The notes below the pieces were generated by a model that had not been told where the DNA came from, searched no databases, and saw only the letters and a program-made list of their open reading frames with translations. The translations under genes and the position numbers were made by a program. From positions 22,018,225 through 22,082,224 of the forward strand of contig OX419344.1 in the NCBI GenBank assembly GCA_948470475.1: a stretch of DNA of 64,000 nucleotides, written 5' to 3'. This DNA is from Galaxea fascicularis (Eukaryota; Cnidaria; Anthozoa; Scleractinia; Euphylliidae). Below are positions 1 through 14,100 of the stretch, piece by piece; position 1 is the stretch's first letter; each line of letters opens with the position of its first letter.

Positions 1-1023
1 GGTGGATACCAAAGGCTGATGGCTACAGGAAGTATAGTGACATCTCTTGGGGAAGAGAATAACACAGGGCCAGCAGATTCTATTGATGTCGTGTTCACTA
101 CTTATTGGCAATACCCAGCTAAAGTCAGGATCATATTACCAGAGGACAAAGCTTGTATTGAGAAGTACCGGAAACTCCATGCTAGCAAGCCAGGTAGTGG
201 TTATAGAAAACAATAATGCTAAATCTTAGAGGAACTAGCTTAACTTGTCAGCTCTCATAAGCATTCTTTCTGCTCCCTCACTAACAAAGGCCCCAGTTTC
301 TTTAGAGACAAACCCACATATCCATATGTGGGTTAATTCTATAAAATAGCTCATATGATGTTTACATTTGGGGGGTGCAGCTGAAATTGCACACAAGAAA
401 ATTAGGAAGTTTGTTGTGGTATACTGTTAGGAGGTTGATCAGGGCTTTTCTCCTCAACAATGATTTCCTTAATAGTATTAATGACCTCCAGCTCTTCACA
501 AGAGTGGTGTTTTCTAAGTGAAATTAAGCTACCGGTAAATTAAAGATTCTTTCAATGCTCTTACCCTTTCTCCAGCTTCATTCTTTCACTCCTTGTTCAA
601 TTTGTAACATTTCAAAGAAAAGTGACTGCTACAAACAGACTACATTTTTACCACAGATCAAACAGAAAATTTATTTATAAATAAGTGAATTTTTCTTCAT
701 TTTCAGATGACAACTTTGATGCTAATGTGATGCAAAATGAAGAACTTGGAATATTTGATGCAGGAGATGCAGCTGTAAATGAATGCCTAAAAAACAAACA
801 GAAACCTGACAAAGACAAGATATACATAAGCCAGTCAGACTATGATATTTACAAAGTACATTTTGGTAGTTTAACTGTGTACCGCTTTACACTGAGATGC
901 AAGTGTAATCATCAATCCCCATCTAAAGAGTGTAGTAGATTTCTGCCATACTCCCAACAACGGTGGGGTGGTTACATGGGGTCACTGACAAATAGCTATT
1001 TTGTTCCAAAAAAAAGATCCTAG
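1..1023 (+). CDS. 3' end of an unidentified gene (two terminal exons, partial)
   Basis: I do not recognise this protein. The frame is open from base 1 (exon 1-193) and a GT donor at 194 (CCAG/GTAGTG) has phase 1. A pyrimidine-rich acceptor ending at 706 opens a second exon, 707-1023, in exactly the matching phase, ending in TAG. Together they encode the last 169 residues. The second exon has an acidic start (DDNFDANVMQNEELGIFD) followed by a Cys/Tyr-containing stretch and a basic end. Without splicing, the first exon would stop at 216, so a shorter isoform is possible. The gene is convergent with the SIDT gene, whose stop is at 1687. It could be a host gene or the 3' end of an old transposon gene. 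Confidence 0.5.
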
Positions 1024-1686
1024 AGTCAGGTGGCACAGTGAGGGAATTTGGGAATAGGCACCATCCGAGGTAAATTGACAGGTAAAATTAACTCAACAGA
1101 TGAAATGGCCCTTAACATTTCCAGTTTGTATAAATAGTGTAGAATGTTTTAGGGGACATGTGGTATGTTGTAAAATAATATTCAATTGAAAGATCCATTT
1201 TTTAATGACAAAAATGCAATGATGTAAAATATTCATCAAGGTAGAGTTTAATGGTTTACAAAAACATTGTGTTACTACTTGTTACATGATTCCAGAAAAT
1301 ATCCGTAACTACCTTTAATAACAAGTTTTCCTCAACTATGAAACCATTTCAACAAGAACTTATAAAGCTCCAAAATCACTATCTAATCAATAGTCACATC
1401 TTATAAAAACATTTAAATGTTAATGGGAACTTCAATCATGAGCAGACAAATTCAGAAAAACTGTTGTGTTGAATTATCTTCATGCTAGTGCGACGAGACA
1501 CAAGGTTGTAGAAATGAACACTTTAAAAAATCAATTCAAGTTATTCGTGAGCACCTATTAAACACTATTGAACTCTTGGACTTTTTTTTCTCATTGACCA
1601 ACGATCTCAGGGTACCACACCTATTTGTCATAGCTATTTAACTCTACTGCAAACTTTGCTAACATAAATCTTCACTATTTAAAAGG
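1024..1686. other. Intergenic gap between convergent genes
   Basis: AT-rich sequence between two tail-to-tail stop codons. It should contain both 3' UTRs. I see no open frame, tRNA or clear repeat here. Confidence 0.5.
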
Positions 1687-4600
1687 TCAAAATACAGGGA
1701 TTTTGTTTCTTGGTGTCCTGAGAAGGTCATCATCCAGATATAACAAACCCTGAAAAGCATGAATCACAAAAGTAGATATGAAACAACAGATAGAGCCTTA
1801 ACCCGCGGTGGGAACAAAACTTTCTAATATAATTAAACGCCCAAGTGGTCAGCTCTAGACAGAGTAAAATCTGTAAGTCACTCTTAGGGAGGAAAGGTTA
1901 AGGAAAGTGGGATATTGGATTGAACTAAAACGGAATGGCTGCACCAACTGAGTCAGTCAAATTTAACATGTTCATCTGTAACTACACCCTATTCAGAGGA
2001 GATCAAATCTCTATAAACAGACAGACAAATGGGTGTAATCCTTTAAGAGAGTTCATTGCAAACTGAACTCGAGGTATAGATTTTCACATTCTAAACTAAA
2101 ATAAGGAAGCCTACTTACCAAAAATGATGAGAATAAAGCACAAGCAGAAAGAAAGTGCCAAACATCGTGGTGATCATAGAACCCAAGTAGAATACATTCT
2201 TTGTTTCCTTCCCGTGACCGAGCTGGACTTTTCTGTAAGTTATCAATGATAATTTATCATTATTAGAGAGAGGGTTTTGTGACAAGCCAGGGGGTACACA
2301 CTGAATTTGGACATGGCAGGTGGGGTGTGGCTGCTGAGAAGGACTGGGAGTCACACCCCTTAACCAGGTGTCGCTGACCAAGATCAGCTGCATTTGCAAA
2401 ACCTATCATTGCACAAATGAATCACTACCTGATGTCAGACTTGCTGTTTACCATTTCCTTGTGTTTACTTCAGGGCCCAATTGTTTGAAAGTCAATTAAG
2501 TCAATCCAACTTTAGGTTCAGTTTTTTTTACATTTGGGTGAAAGTTTCTTTCACTGTCTTTCATTTTTCATCATGACTTCCTCTCATCTAAGCTTCTGCA
2601 GAGTATCAGTCTTGAACATTGTTTGAGGATGTAGAAATAACCTCCTTGGTTAATTTTTAATCTTGGATTTGCATTAACCAGCTTTCGAACAACTGGGCCT
2701 TACTGATCTGGCCAACAGTGGCACCTAGAACTTTAATTTCTAGCTGTTGTAGTTTGACGTGGATTCAAAGCCACCAAATTCTTGACATCACTGAACAGAT
2801 TTTGCCTACTGCAAATTAAATTCAGACTGAACTTCTTGAAACCATAACACACCACAGCACAAACCATTAATCTAATCCACTTATGCATAAAGGAGGTAAA
2901 CTCTTGTTTCATTCTCTCAGCCTCTAGGTTGCCATGGCATTTAACCCTGGTTAGCGATAAACATGCTTCTACCAACTCGACCCAGTACAAAAATTGCCAG
3001 TAACCCACACTAATTGCTTGTGGGAAATGTCATAAAAGTAAACAAATATACATGTATTTACCTGCCAAGACGTAAGATTGCTCAAGAAGAAAACTAGAGC
3101 TGCTGTCCAGCAGGCAAGGGTGCAACCAAGAAAAATCAGAGGGATGCAAAGAATCCGCTCATTGTTTCTTAGCTAGAGTGAAAGGAAAAGTGAAAAGTGA
3201 GTGGGATGCTGTCATGTTTCTTCTCAGCAGAAAGCTGGGAAAATTCTAGGCACAAGAACTGATCAATACAAGGTTTAACATCAACCAATCATAAACTATT
3301 TTTTGAAAAGCTGAACTAAACAGAGTTAGGCTCTGGTAGTTTCAACAAGCTAAATAATGCCTTATTTCAACTGTCAACTGAAGGATAACATTGAGAGTTT
3401 GCTGAGAAGAAGACAATAGTTTTTGTACATCTCAGTTTTAGCAATGAGTCACTGCCTTTAGCCACCACTCACTAATGACTGTCTATCATTTTCCTCTAAG
3501 TCACTCTACTTCTTGCTTAGGTTGGAAGGTTAATAAGAACACTTGAGGGCAATACCTTCATTATCACGTAAAACGCCAAATATAGAAGTCCATTGACAAT
3601 CAAAATGGCCAGCAAATAGGTGGCAAAATCATTGGGTGCTGCTGCAACACCATATATGGCACTACCAGTAGGATAGAAAAATATATATATATTCAGTCTT
3701 TCACATTTATAAAACTAAATATTAAATAGACAAACAGTATTAAACCAAACCAGGCAAACACAAAAGTAATAATATTCATTTCCTCTAAATCATAGTACAG
3801 CTATTGGAAGAAATAAACAATTAAATTCCCAGAACCAAATACTTTAGTTGGTCTTTGTCTAAAACAGAGTGCTATAGATAAGACTTGTACAAACAGCTAC
3901 TTACAAGACCCAATTAACAACATTGGCAATCAACAACAGCAGCATTCGATCCTGTGAAAAAGAGGAAGACCATATTTAGTTGACCTGAGGGGGAGGGGCC
4001 TTTTTGTTTGTACCTCTCCCTTCCCTACCCACCCCCATCGCCCTGTGTCAAATGAGGCAGGGGTACAGCTAGGTGGGAAATCATAATGATAATTATGGAA
4101 CAACACTAGGAAAGTAACAGTATTGATGGAAGGAGATAAAGATACAATCAGTTTTAAGCAGGAGGGCAGATATAAACAATGAAACAATGGTGACGTATTA
4201 AACTGTAATGTACCTTGTAAGCTGGCCATGAACAGCAATCATATCTTAACAAGATAAGCACTCTTGAAAACATGCCAGCATCTGATGAAGACAACAAAAA
4301 TAGGGTTCAGATTCAATTCTCTATTGGAACACTGAACAACCAAATAATTTATTGTCAAAAACATGCACCTTTAGAAATAGCAAAGAGCAGTAATATTAAC
4401 ATGCATGTTGATAATGGGATGACAGAGCTTCTAATGAAAACACAGCCTCGTGTCTTGTGTTTCCAGATCAGTACCTTGTTCTCTCAAATATCCAACTTCT
4501 ATGCACCCTCCCTACCCCTACCACCAAAAAATCATCCTCTATCTCAAAGGTCAGACTTACCAAACTTGACCCTTCCCATGTAGTATATCTGAGAACTGAG

Positions 4601-7600
4601 GTACAAACAGCCAAAAACATGAATTATTGCAAAGATTGTCCAAAAGGCAAATGAACTGTAAACCTGGAATGAGAAACAAGAAAAAGTTTTTGGAGTGAAT
4701 TAACAGGATTACCGGTACCTAACTCAGTTGGGAAAATTGTAGGGAAACTCTGGAGTTAAAAAATTTCAATACTTTAACCCCTCCTTGGTTCCTCCCCATG
4801 GGGGTACTCCAGGTTTCTAGAGATGGGGATGATCAAATTTGGGCAAAAATCAACCCCCCCTAAAAAACCCCTAAGGCTTCAAGCAAACCCTAAAAAATCT
4901 CTGAATCTCTGAGCCTTAAAATTTTCCAGAGAGTATTTTACTTCATTTGCAGAGCTACACAGCCGGGATATGTGGGCACTACCCCTGGGGCAACACCACT
5001 AATCTTCAGATTGTTTTGAATACCAAAAAAATCCCTACTTAAATTCAAGCTGGAATCCCAGAATCGAACCCAAAACCACCAAATAAAAATTTCCTTCAGC
5101 CATCACTGTGTGGGGATTCCTCTCTTTAATGGGGGTCAGAAATCAGAGGGCAAATGCTATCTAATAAGGGATAATGAGTAGTACAAACCACTCCTATGAC
5201 AGCTATGAGGATGATCAGAGCAAATCCAGCATAAACACTGTGAGCCTTAGCAGTAATGTCAGGATGACGAGTCTGATAAAGCTTCACTATGCCAAGACAT
5301 GTGATGATGTACATGAATGAGGTGTCTGAAAGAAATGAAAATTTTTAGTTACTGGAATTAAAATAGTTTTTAGCAGTAAAATAAAACTATTACATTCTCT
5401 GACAAAATCAAATCTCCTTACCAAACTGGAAATTCGAGTTGTTGGGGCACACATGATAACATCCAGATAGAACACCTTCCATGATCAAGGCTAGTGCTGC
5501 AATACAAGCATAGCTGCATTTAAATTGGTGTCAGTAGTCATGATATCTCAGTGTGTCTGTGCATGTGACTGTCCAAATGATTGAAAGTATCTAAACAATA
5601 CATTCCTGTGGTGCTGCTTATATGTCATATAAGGTGGTTCTAGCTGTTAGGTCTGTGGATCAAATCCTAAGTGGGACCATGTACATGAAATCTTCTAACT
5701 TTGGGGTCTGTGTTTGAAATCTTGAAGTAAGAATAAGGTTCTGTTATATGGCTAATTATGAAATGAAAGCTTTGTGTTTCTAAGGAATATCCAGTCAAAC
5801 AGACACTAATCAAGAACTGTGATAAGAAACTATTTACCCATGGCATAAAATATTGCATAATGCTGAGGGATTCCATAATCCTGAAATAAAGAGAGATAAA
5901 AAATGAGAAAGTGAGATGTTAGGCAAAAGGAATTTTCCATCAAAATAGTATCTTACAAGATGAACATGTTTTTCCAAATGAAAGTCTCTGATTTCTCATG
6001 TTACAGTTAATGTTGTTCGTTTTTTTTTACAAATTATCTTTAGTTACTGACATGCTTTAATCTTATTACCTTCTCTAGATCGCAGTTATCTGCAACATCT
6101 TGTTTATGTTGTCTGTCACTGAAACACAAACAAACAAAGTAAAATATAAAATTCTCCCTTTCCCTTTATTCTGCTGACTAAATGTAGCTGAATCAAAATG
6201 AACAAAACCTGGGTTGCACCTAGAAGAATCATATTAAAAGGGTAAAGCATATTAACACCTGTGTCGCAAATGGAGGTTGGGTGCTCAAGGATCTGGGGAC
6301 TGGTACCAACGACCCAACCCCTGGTCGGTGGAACACCCCATAAGCCTGCCCTACCTGCAACCCAGCCACAAGCCCCGCCCGACACCCCAGACCCCAAAAC
6401 AAGCACCCGTCACACTGAACAATAAGTTCAATGGAAAAACAATCCCCAATAGGGAGAGGAGGGAGGGAAAACACTTGAAAGCCCGCGAGTGCCAACACAC
6501 CGAATGCTGAGCTCAACAAAACCATGAGGACATGCGAAGGCGCACGCATAATGTGCAAAAAGAACTGTTGACCGCTCGAACTGCCAGAAGACACCACAGA
6601 GAAGCCCAACATGCAAATAACACATGCACACACTAAATAACAACGCTGCAGGCAACGCCCCCAAAATACTAATAACACACTAACGCTAACGCCACGCCAC
6701 AACAAACAGAGCAACTTGCTCCTAGTCGTTAACTAAGTTAAATTGCATTTAACCCTATTAGACTCGTTACAATGTTGATGAACTGGAAGGAAGCAGTATA
6801 TATCTTATGCTCATGTTGACTCCTGACTTCTTGATATTCTTCCTGCATTCCTAAACCGAGTTGTCATTTACCTTACCAGAGTACTCACCGTCGCATAACA
6901 AGAAGTAGGAACAGAAATCCCAGCATAACATAACCAACATTACTCCATACGTTGTTAAAAGCACTGCAAAGAAAACAGGAGCTCTCATTGGCTAAAAAAC
7001 CTTTCCAAGTTAGGAGGAAAACTGAAGATTGAGAAACAGACTTTAAGATACCCACCTTAGCACTCCTAAAGGGTGAGCACAAAAGAAGTTATAGTAACAT
7101 ATATCCTCATCTCCACTGAAATTAAGAACCTTAAAGAAAACGACAAAACTTTTAAGTTTATAAGACATGTTCCGACAGAAGTGTCTGACATCTTCAGTTG
7201 AATAAAGTACAAAGCATTGGAAGTTGAATTTATAAGTAGGAGAAAGTGCTAATTATGAATTCAAAGTACCAACAGAATGTACATAACCTGTAATTATTAA
7301 ATATCATTGTCAGTGATTTATTAAACCTTGACGCTAGAGTTTTGGAGCAACATAAAAACTAGTACCTTCTGGTAAGTGATCACAAGTTGAACAACTGGAA
7401 GGGCATAAAACACTGCAATCATCAAAAGGTTCCTGAAAGTAACCAAAGTTTATTTCAGCTCAAGTTCAACAACTTCAGTGTTGAAGTACCTTTTGCAGGT
7501 TGATAAACAAAAGTTGTAAAAATAGATGACAAAGAGTTTTCAAAAATACAAACTAACAAAACAGTCTAGTGGTTCTATCAGAACCTTGTCCCTATAGGAT

Positions 7601-10600
7601 CTCTCTTGGAGTTAGAGGAAGAGGTTTTTTAAATGAATTGGGGGTGAAAAGGACAGGGTGGGGGGGGGGGGGGGGGATAAAAAACAAATGAAGCTGCTTT
7701 TATTACCTACCAGTGGTACAGTCTATATTTCTTCTTTAGGTACTTCTTTTCTTTCTTTGCTAAGTCTGTTAGCATTAGGCTAGTCTGAGAGTAATCCAAA
7801 TAAAAAGAAAATAATTCATTCAACAAGATCACTATGACAGGTGTATTTTAAGACACTCATTTTACAATACATCCTCATCCTCCATAGACTAACCCTTGCT
7901 ACTGACACCCTAACCAGCCCTGCTAGCCTCTCTATCACTTGACCATAGCCAGTTCCTTTGAAAAGACCCAGATTGACCAAAGGTTTCTCATTTATTCTTT
8001 TCATGTTTTGTTGCGAAATCATTCTGGTCTGAGTTCACTACTTCGTTTAATTCCATGTCGACAAAAAAGAAATCCTTTCTTTCTAAAACTGAAGTATTAT
8101 ACAGGGTTTTTGATGATTGGTTGTCCTGTTTAACCCTTAATCATTTAATTTCAATCGGAAAATACTTTCTCTATACTAATGCTTTAGATGACAAAAGACC
8201 TCAGTTTGCTGATTTCATTATTCTCACACAAGATAAAATTGAAATAGAAAAACATATTGCAATCATGATGAATAATTGCATAATATGTTAATGCATATGT
8301 TAGCACAGTATTAACAATAATTTTATTTTCTTGTACTAGTTGTCTGGGTCATCATGCAATGCCCCTTTGCTTGATGACCCCAATAATGGCTTTGTATGTG
8401 TTGGAGACTATACAGAGAACACTTTCGGAGAGATTTCACAGCCCAGGCAATCTACTAAGAGAGTCTTCATGAATGCAGTTACCAACTCACCCTTAGCCTA
8501 TATATATCTTTCTCTTGATCAACATCATGCAACATGTCATAATGTTGTTCAAACTCCCTTGATGTAGGTTCGTTTCTCCCATCAGTGACCAAAGAATGAT
8601 CATGGTCCACTTGATCCACACTATCATGGTCAAATAGTGACTCATTCACTGAGAAGAGTTAATTCAAATTACTTTAACAACAAAAATTATGTTGTAGACA
8701 TGAATTGATCTTAGTTAATAAAACATAAAATACACAACACATTGATCTTGAAACAATTTCTCATAACTATTTCAATCTGCTGTATTAAAGATTAATATAG
8801 GATTAACAGTGAGGAGAATACACATGCTTGTGAATTACAAATTTGTTTTTTCTGGTTTAATATTTCAAGTCATTTTAAAGTCTAAATATCCAAAAGAAAT
8901 AAACAGTATAAAAATACATGGCTTGTTAAGAGCAGGAAGCAGTACCTTGTGGGGTTGATCCGTAATGATCCCTTAATCCTCTGGAAGATGATGTCCTTAG
9001 AGGTGCACTTACTGGAGAATCTGAATGAAAGAACAGATGACTAAATTAATATAATTTTATTATTACCAGCTCATGAAATAACAGAAAAAGAATATGCTCT
9101 CCAATTCTTCAGGGGACTGACTGAAAAGTTTAAATTGTCTTAATAACAGCATTATGATGATGATGATGATGATGATGATGGTTATTATTATTCATGTCTG
9201 TTGTGTAAACTATTATGATTGAATATTATCATCATAATCATTCATAATTATAGTGAATTAAAACTAATTTGAAAATGAAATTACTGTAATCAAGCTGTTT
9301 AAACATTGGCGAGGTGGTCTGTTTGCATTGTTTAATATACCTTGATTATTACATTCCTTTGGCATCAGAATGGATCTCAAACTTTTCTTCCTGGCTCCTC
9401 CTTTTTGTCTGAAAACAATAATGTAACTTAAATGTAACAAACTGGAAAGCTAGTAGTGTACAAATGTTTTAGTTTGATTTAACAGATTTTCTTTCTGAGT
9501 CCATACAGCTGTATATAACCATATGTAATCATGAATTTAAACGGTGGGTCGAAGAAGTGATTTTTTCTAAATCTGTTGAGTCATCAGCATGTAGTGAAAA
9601 TCACATAGGTACCCACCCTCGTGCAAGCGCTGCGATGGCAAGAGCTAAAAAATCGCAGAAAAAAAATCGCGAGAATTTCAGGGAGTTGAACTTTTTGCAA
9701 CAAAATCACTCATGTAGCCACCACCATGCGCTGGCAATGCGACAATTTCCAGGGCTCCGCGGTTTAAATATTGCAGTTATAAAAACAGTTTGTTGCAAAA
9801 AAGCAACTATATAATATACTTAGAACTGTATGTTAGTGTGTCTTTTCAGTAATAGATCACAGACGATGTCAAAATGTGGCAAGAACAAAAAAGTAGCACA
9901 GGACAGAATAGCTGCGCATCACAGTTATGTTGTTCTTACCACATTTTGATATCTTCTGTTATCTGCTACTGAACAGACACATGGCAACATGGAATCTATT
10001 TGCTTTATATAAAAAAAACCACTTTGTTTTTACATTTAGTGGCGCTGAACCGAGACTGCTCAAGTAGTTTGTTCGCATCATTTTCTACAAAGAAACAAGT
10101 CAAGTCAAGGATATCTTCTAACACCACAAGATAAGATAAAAATGAGCAGTTTTTCTTACTGACCTGCACCAGCTGGTAAGAAGCACAGTAAATGCAATGA
10201 CATAAAATAATCCAAAAACCACAACAGGCAGTGCTATGGCCTTCACATAATCCTTAGCTAAAGACAAAGAATAACATATAAGTTTATTTTAGATCAGTTT
10301 ACACATCAACAACTGATGCTAGTGATGGGAATCGTCTGTGATTTTATTATCAATCATTGGAAATAATTGGATTGACCCAACTGACTGATCATCATTTATA
10401 ATCGGAAAATCTATGGACAAAAAAAAAACATGTTTATTTCACCTGTGTACAAGTCATAGTGGTTTTGTTATTATTATTATTATTATTAACTTAACTGACT
10501 GATTTTCTTCTTAACAGTATTTAGAAATTGCATTCCCCAATTGCAAGCCAGGCAGGCCTGGTCGTTTATTAAATCTGCAATCAAGGGGAAATTACGATAA

Positions 10601-11133
10601 TAGATTGTCATCATCCATAATCGACTGTTGTGTTGCTTAAAGATTTTCGGTCAATAATCAATTATAATAAAATTGATAATTGGCACACCACTAACTGATG
10701 CACATCAAAGGCTCAAAACATTTTGTCTGACTAGGGAGTGATGGGTAGAGTAATACTTTGATGTCCATTGTGATTTTACCTACATAATCTTGCTTGACTC
10801 ACCAGACAGAGTAGGCCCAACTGTTACAGTTATAATCTTCCCTCTCTCAGAAAGTGGACCTAAAGGGCATTACAGAACGAATTATTTATTAAATATAGTT
10901 CAACATATATTAAGCGGCAGCCATCCTCGCAGAAATGGACAGTGGCAGCTCAGTGGGGGCTTGCCACTTAATAGAGGTAAAAACAATGGAAGGACCCTCA
11001 TCACGACTTTCATTACTGGCTGCCAAATTGGGGGTGGCTGTTTAATAAGTGATCACTCAATAGGGGTTCAATTATTAAAGAAATAGAAAACATGTACCAT
11101 GTTTCTATGGAGTTAAAGAAACACGAGTGGAAG

Positions 11134-11164
<31 letters not shown>

Positions 11165-14100
11165 GAGCCGCAGGCAAGTGTTTCCACAGCTTTTTATGTC
11201 AACAGCTTCTCGATCTGCTAGTTCTGTGTTTCTATCGAGCTATAGAAACACAATTTCTAACCAATCAGTGTGCATATTTTCTTAGGACTGTTTTCTAAAA
11301 TGTAATATAAATGGACCTCACTTTATCCTAAAACATTCTTACACACAAATAAAATTAAACCTAAATTAGAATACTTTCAGTTTTGTCCACAGACTCGTCA
11401 CTAGTGCAATTGACTTTTTCAATATACAAATATTGTGATTTTTCCAACTGTTATGATACAGTTCCTACAGTGGCAGGTACAATACTCTAACCTGCATAAT
11501 ACGAGTCTTTGGGTCCAGCTGTCTGAGTTTGACGGTGAGCAAAACGTTCTCCTTTGTCACATTCTTCATCAGATGACTTCACAATCAAAACAACGTAGAA
11601 CTCATTTTGACTAAAGGTGGAGCGCTTGAAGAAAGTGAATAAATACCTCTTACTAACAGAGTTTGAGGTCCATACTGTAAGTTACAGACCAAGTTTTTCC
11701 CGTTCATGTATGGCCCAAGTGTGAAGTGCATTGGCCATAAATCAATGGGAAAAAACAAAGATCCAAAGCTTACAGTACGGACAGAGAAAACAAGGTTAGT
11801 AAGATATTTTATTATATCTCTGAGGTTAATCAAACGCACAAAAAAGGAAACTTTCAAATTTAGTGGGCCGTACAATAGAATACGGCCTGCAAAATTGACC
11901 AATCACAGTGGGTGTACCAACTGAGAGATATAATAACAATACTTAGAAATCTGAGAACACTCGTTAAAATAATATGCACTAATTGAAACAATTTCTCACA
12001 ACTATTTCTGCTGTATTAAAGATTAATATAAGGGTAACAATGAGGAGATAATTCTCTAGTTTTGGTTTAATATTTCAAGCCATTCTAAAGTCTAAACATC
12101 CACCTGAAATAAACAGTATAAAAATATGTGGAAAATAATACGCACTAATAACAACACTGAGATTGAAATAAACTAGTAAAGGCAAGTGCTGTTCACTTGC
12201 CACTGGTTCCAAGCATGTGTTGTACATCAAAATGAAATTCAGCTGAAATAATTTTAACCAAGGTTGATTCTCGATTTTCTTTTGTCTCTTAATGCAGATA
12301 TTCATGATCAATGATTAATTAAGGTTAGCAGACAAAGGAAATTGGTTGGAATCATTTTAATCTACAACACAGGCATCTATTTTTTTCTTTAACTGAATGG
12401 TTGTTTATTCAGTCATAAAATAATAATTGATGTTTATTGCATTTTTATTTTGTGTATGTGTACTAAGCACATAAACCATTAAAAGATTGCGTTCCTATAA
12501 TTTTCAGTGACTCTATGAGCATAATGCACTTTTGAAGCCAAGAAAAACTGCTGAACACAGACTGAACAGTTCTGCTACTGTATTTTAAAAAAGTTTTATT
12601 TAATCTCTCACGTGAATATATTGTTAGAAGACACCAATGTCACCTTTGTAATACCTCTATTGTGATGGCAGCTTTAGTTGTCATAGTCTGAAAGGAACCT
12701 GTGAATTCCACATTTCTTGCTAAATCATACACTGGACACTGAAAATAAATTTTATGTTTAATAGGTTTAGAAAATTTACTGACATTCACCTTTGGAACAC
12801 CAGTGCACTAGTCCAAGGAGGCTCAATTAAGTTCATGGAACCAACTAACAATGATTAATGATTACTAATAATGACAAATAAACATTGAGAAAAATTGAAG
12901 GACCATTTGTAAGTAATCAGTATTGATTGACTTACTTGATGAATAATAAATTAATGAATTTATGAATAAATTATCATTTGATAACAGTAATTATATAATT
13001 ATGTTAAAAAATTAACACAATAACCAAAATAACACATGATGATGATTACTGATCATTACACATCACCATTATTCAGTTCAGTTCAGTTCAATTCTTTATT
13101 CAGCCAAAACAACTAGATATTACTTATTAAATAAACAGGCTGTTTAGTAACCAAATCATTATGATTTTTATAGTCTGAGTGGCTCATAAGTTATGAGTCG
13201 ATGGATTGGTTGCAATAATTCATTATTACCTGTGTCCCTTGAATTGAAAGAATGGCACATAACTTATGATCTTCTGATTCAGCTTTAACTACAACAGTAT
13301 CCAGATCATCTGGGAATTGCCACAAGAAATACTGTTGAATGAAAAAATATATACATAAAATAAAATTGTCTGTTATTGAGTAGTTCAAATAAACTGACTT
13401 TTTGAGTACTTTCGTATAGCAGGATGTACCATAAAATTATTAGACAAATACTGCACATAACCTCTGTCAGAAGGTTTTCCATCAGATTCTTACCATGGGT
13501 TGAGCTGGATCCACTGTCACTGTTAATGGTTTATTCAATCTGTAAAACCACAATACTGGATCACACTCTTATAGCTGGTACCTTTGCTTTCAAATGATAA
13601 ATAGATCCCGTTTGAGAATCTCATTTCCCCATAATTTACAATTCCAATGACTTCTTATTAGGAGAATATTACTGAACATTGTCTACAACCAAACAATGAC
13701 AAAACCCTGTTTTGTAGTTACCTTTACTCGCAGGTAATTTTCAACAATGTATTTAGCATAATGTGTTAGTTGCATTAGGTGGGTTACTGATGACATCTTC
13801 AGATCAGAAAGTCAAAGCCACCATATCTGTTAAAGTTACAGAAGGTCAACAAAATCAATTTATACCACTTTGTAGCAGATGGTAGTTTACTTCCAGAATC
13901 ATGAAATCAATTTGTAAAAAGGGTAGGTCAATGATACATTTATCAATGAACTCACGTCATTTGAAAGTTATGAACAAACTCTGCATTCAAAGTATAATTA
14001 AAAGGCTCTGGTGATGCAGTGGACACATCAATAGAGAAAGACTCCATCCCTGATCCATTGATTGGAACAGCACTATGAAGAAAAGGACAAAGGGTGCGGC

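Noticed and set aside
7100..7115. Alternative acceptor TTCTTAATTTCAG for SIDT exon 14
   Set aside because: Using it would shift the frame and stop immediately; the acceptor at 7130 keeps phase and yields the conserved sequence.
12655..12656. Alternative donor GAG/GTATTA for SIDT exon 6
   Set aside because: Joining from it to the next exon would run into a stop; the donor 11 bases further (AAAG/GTGACA, exon end 12644) restores phase.
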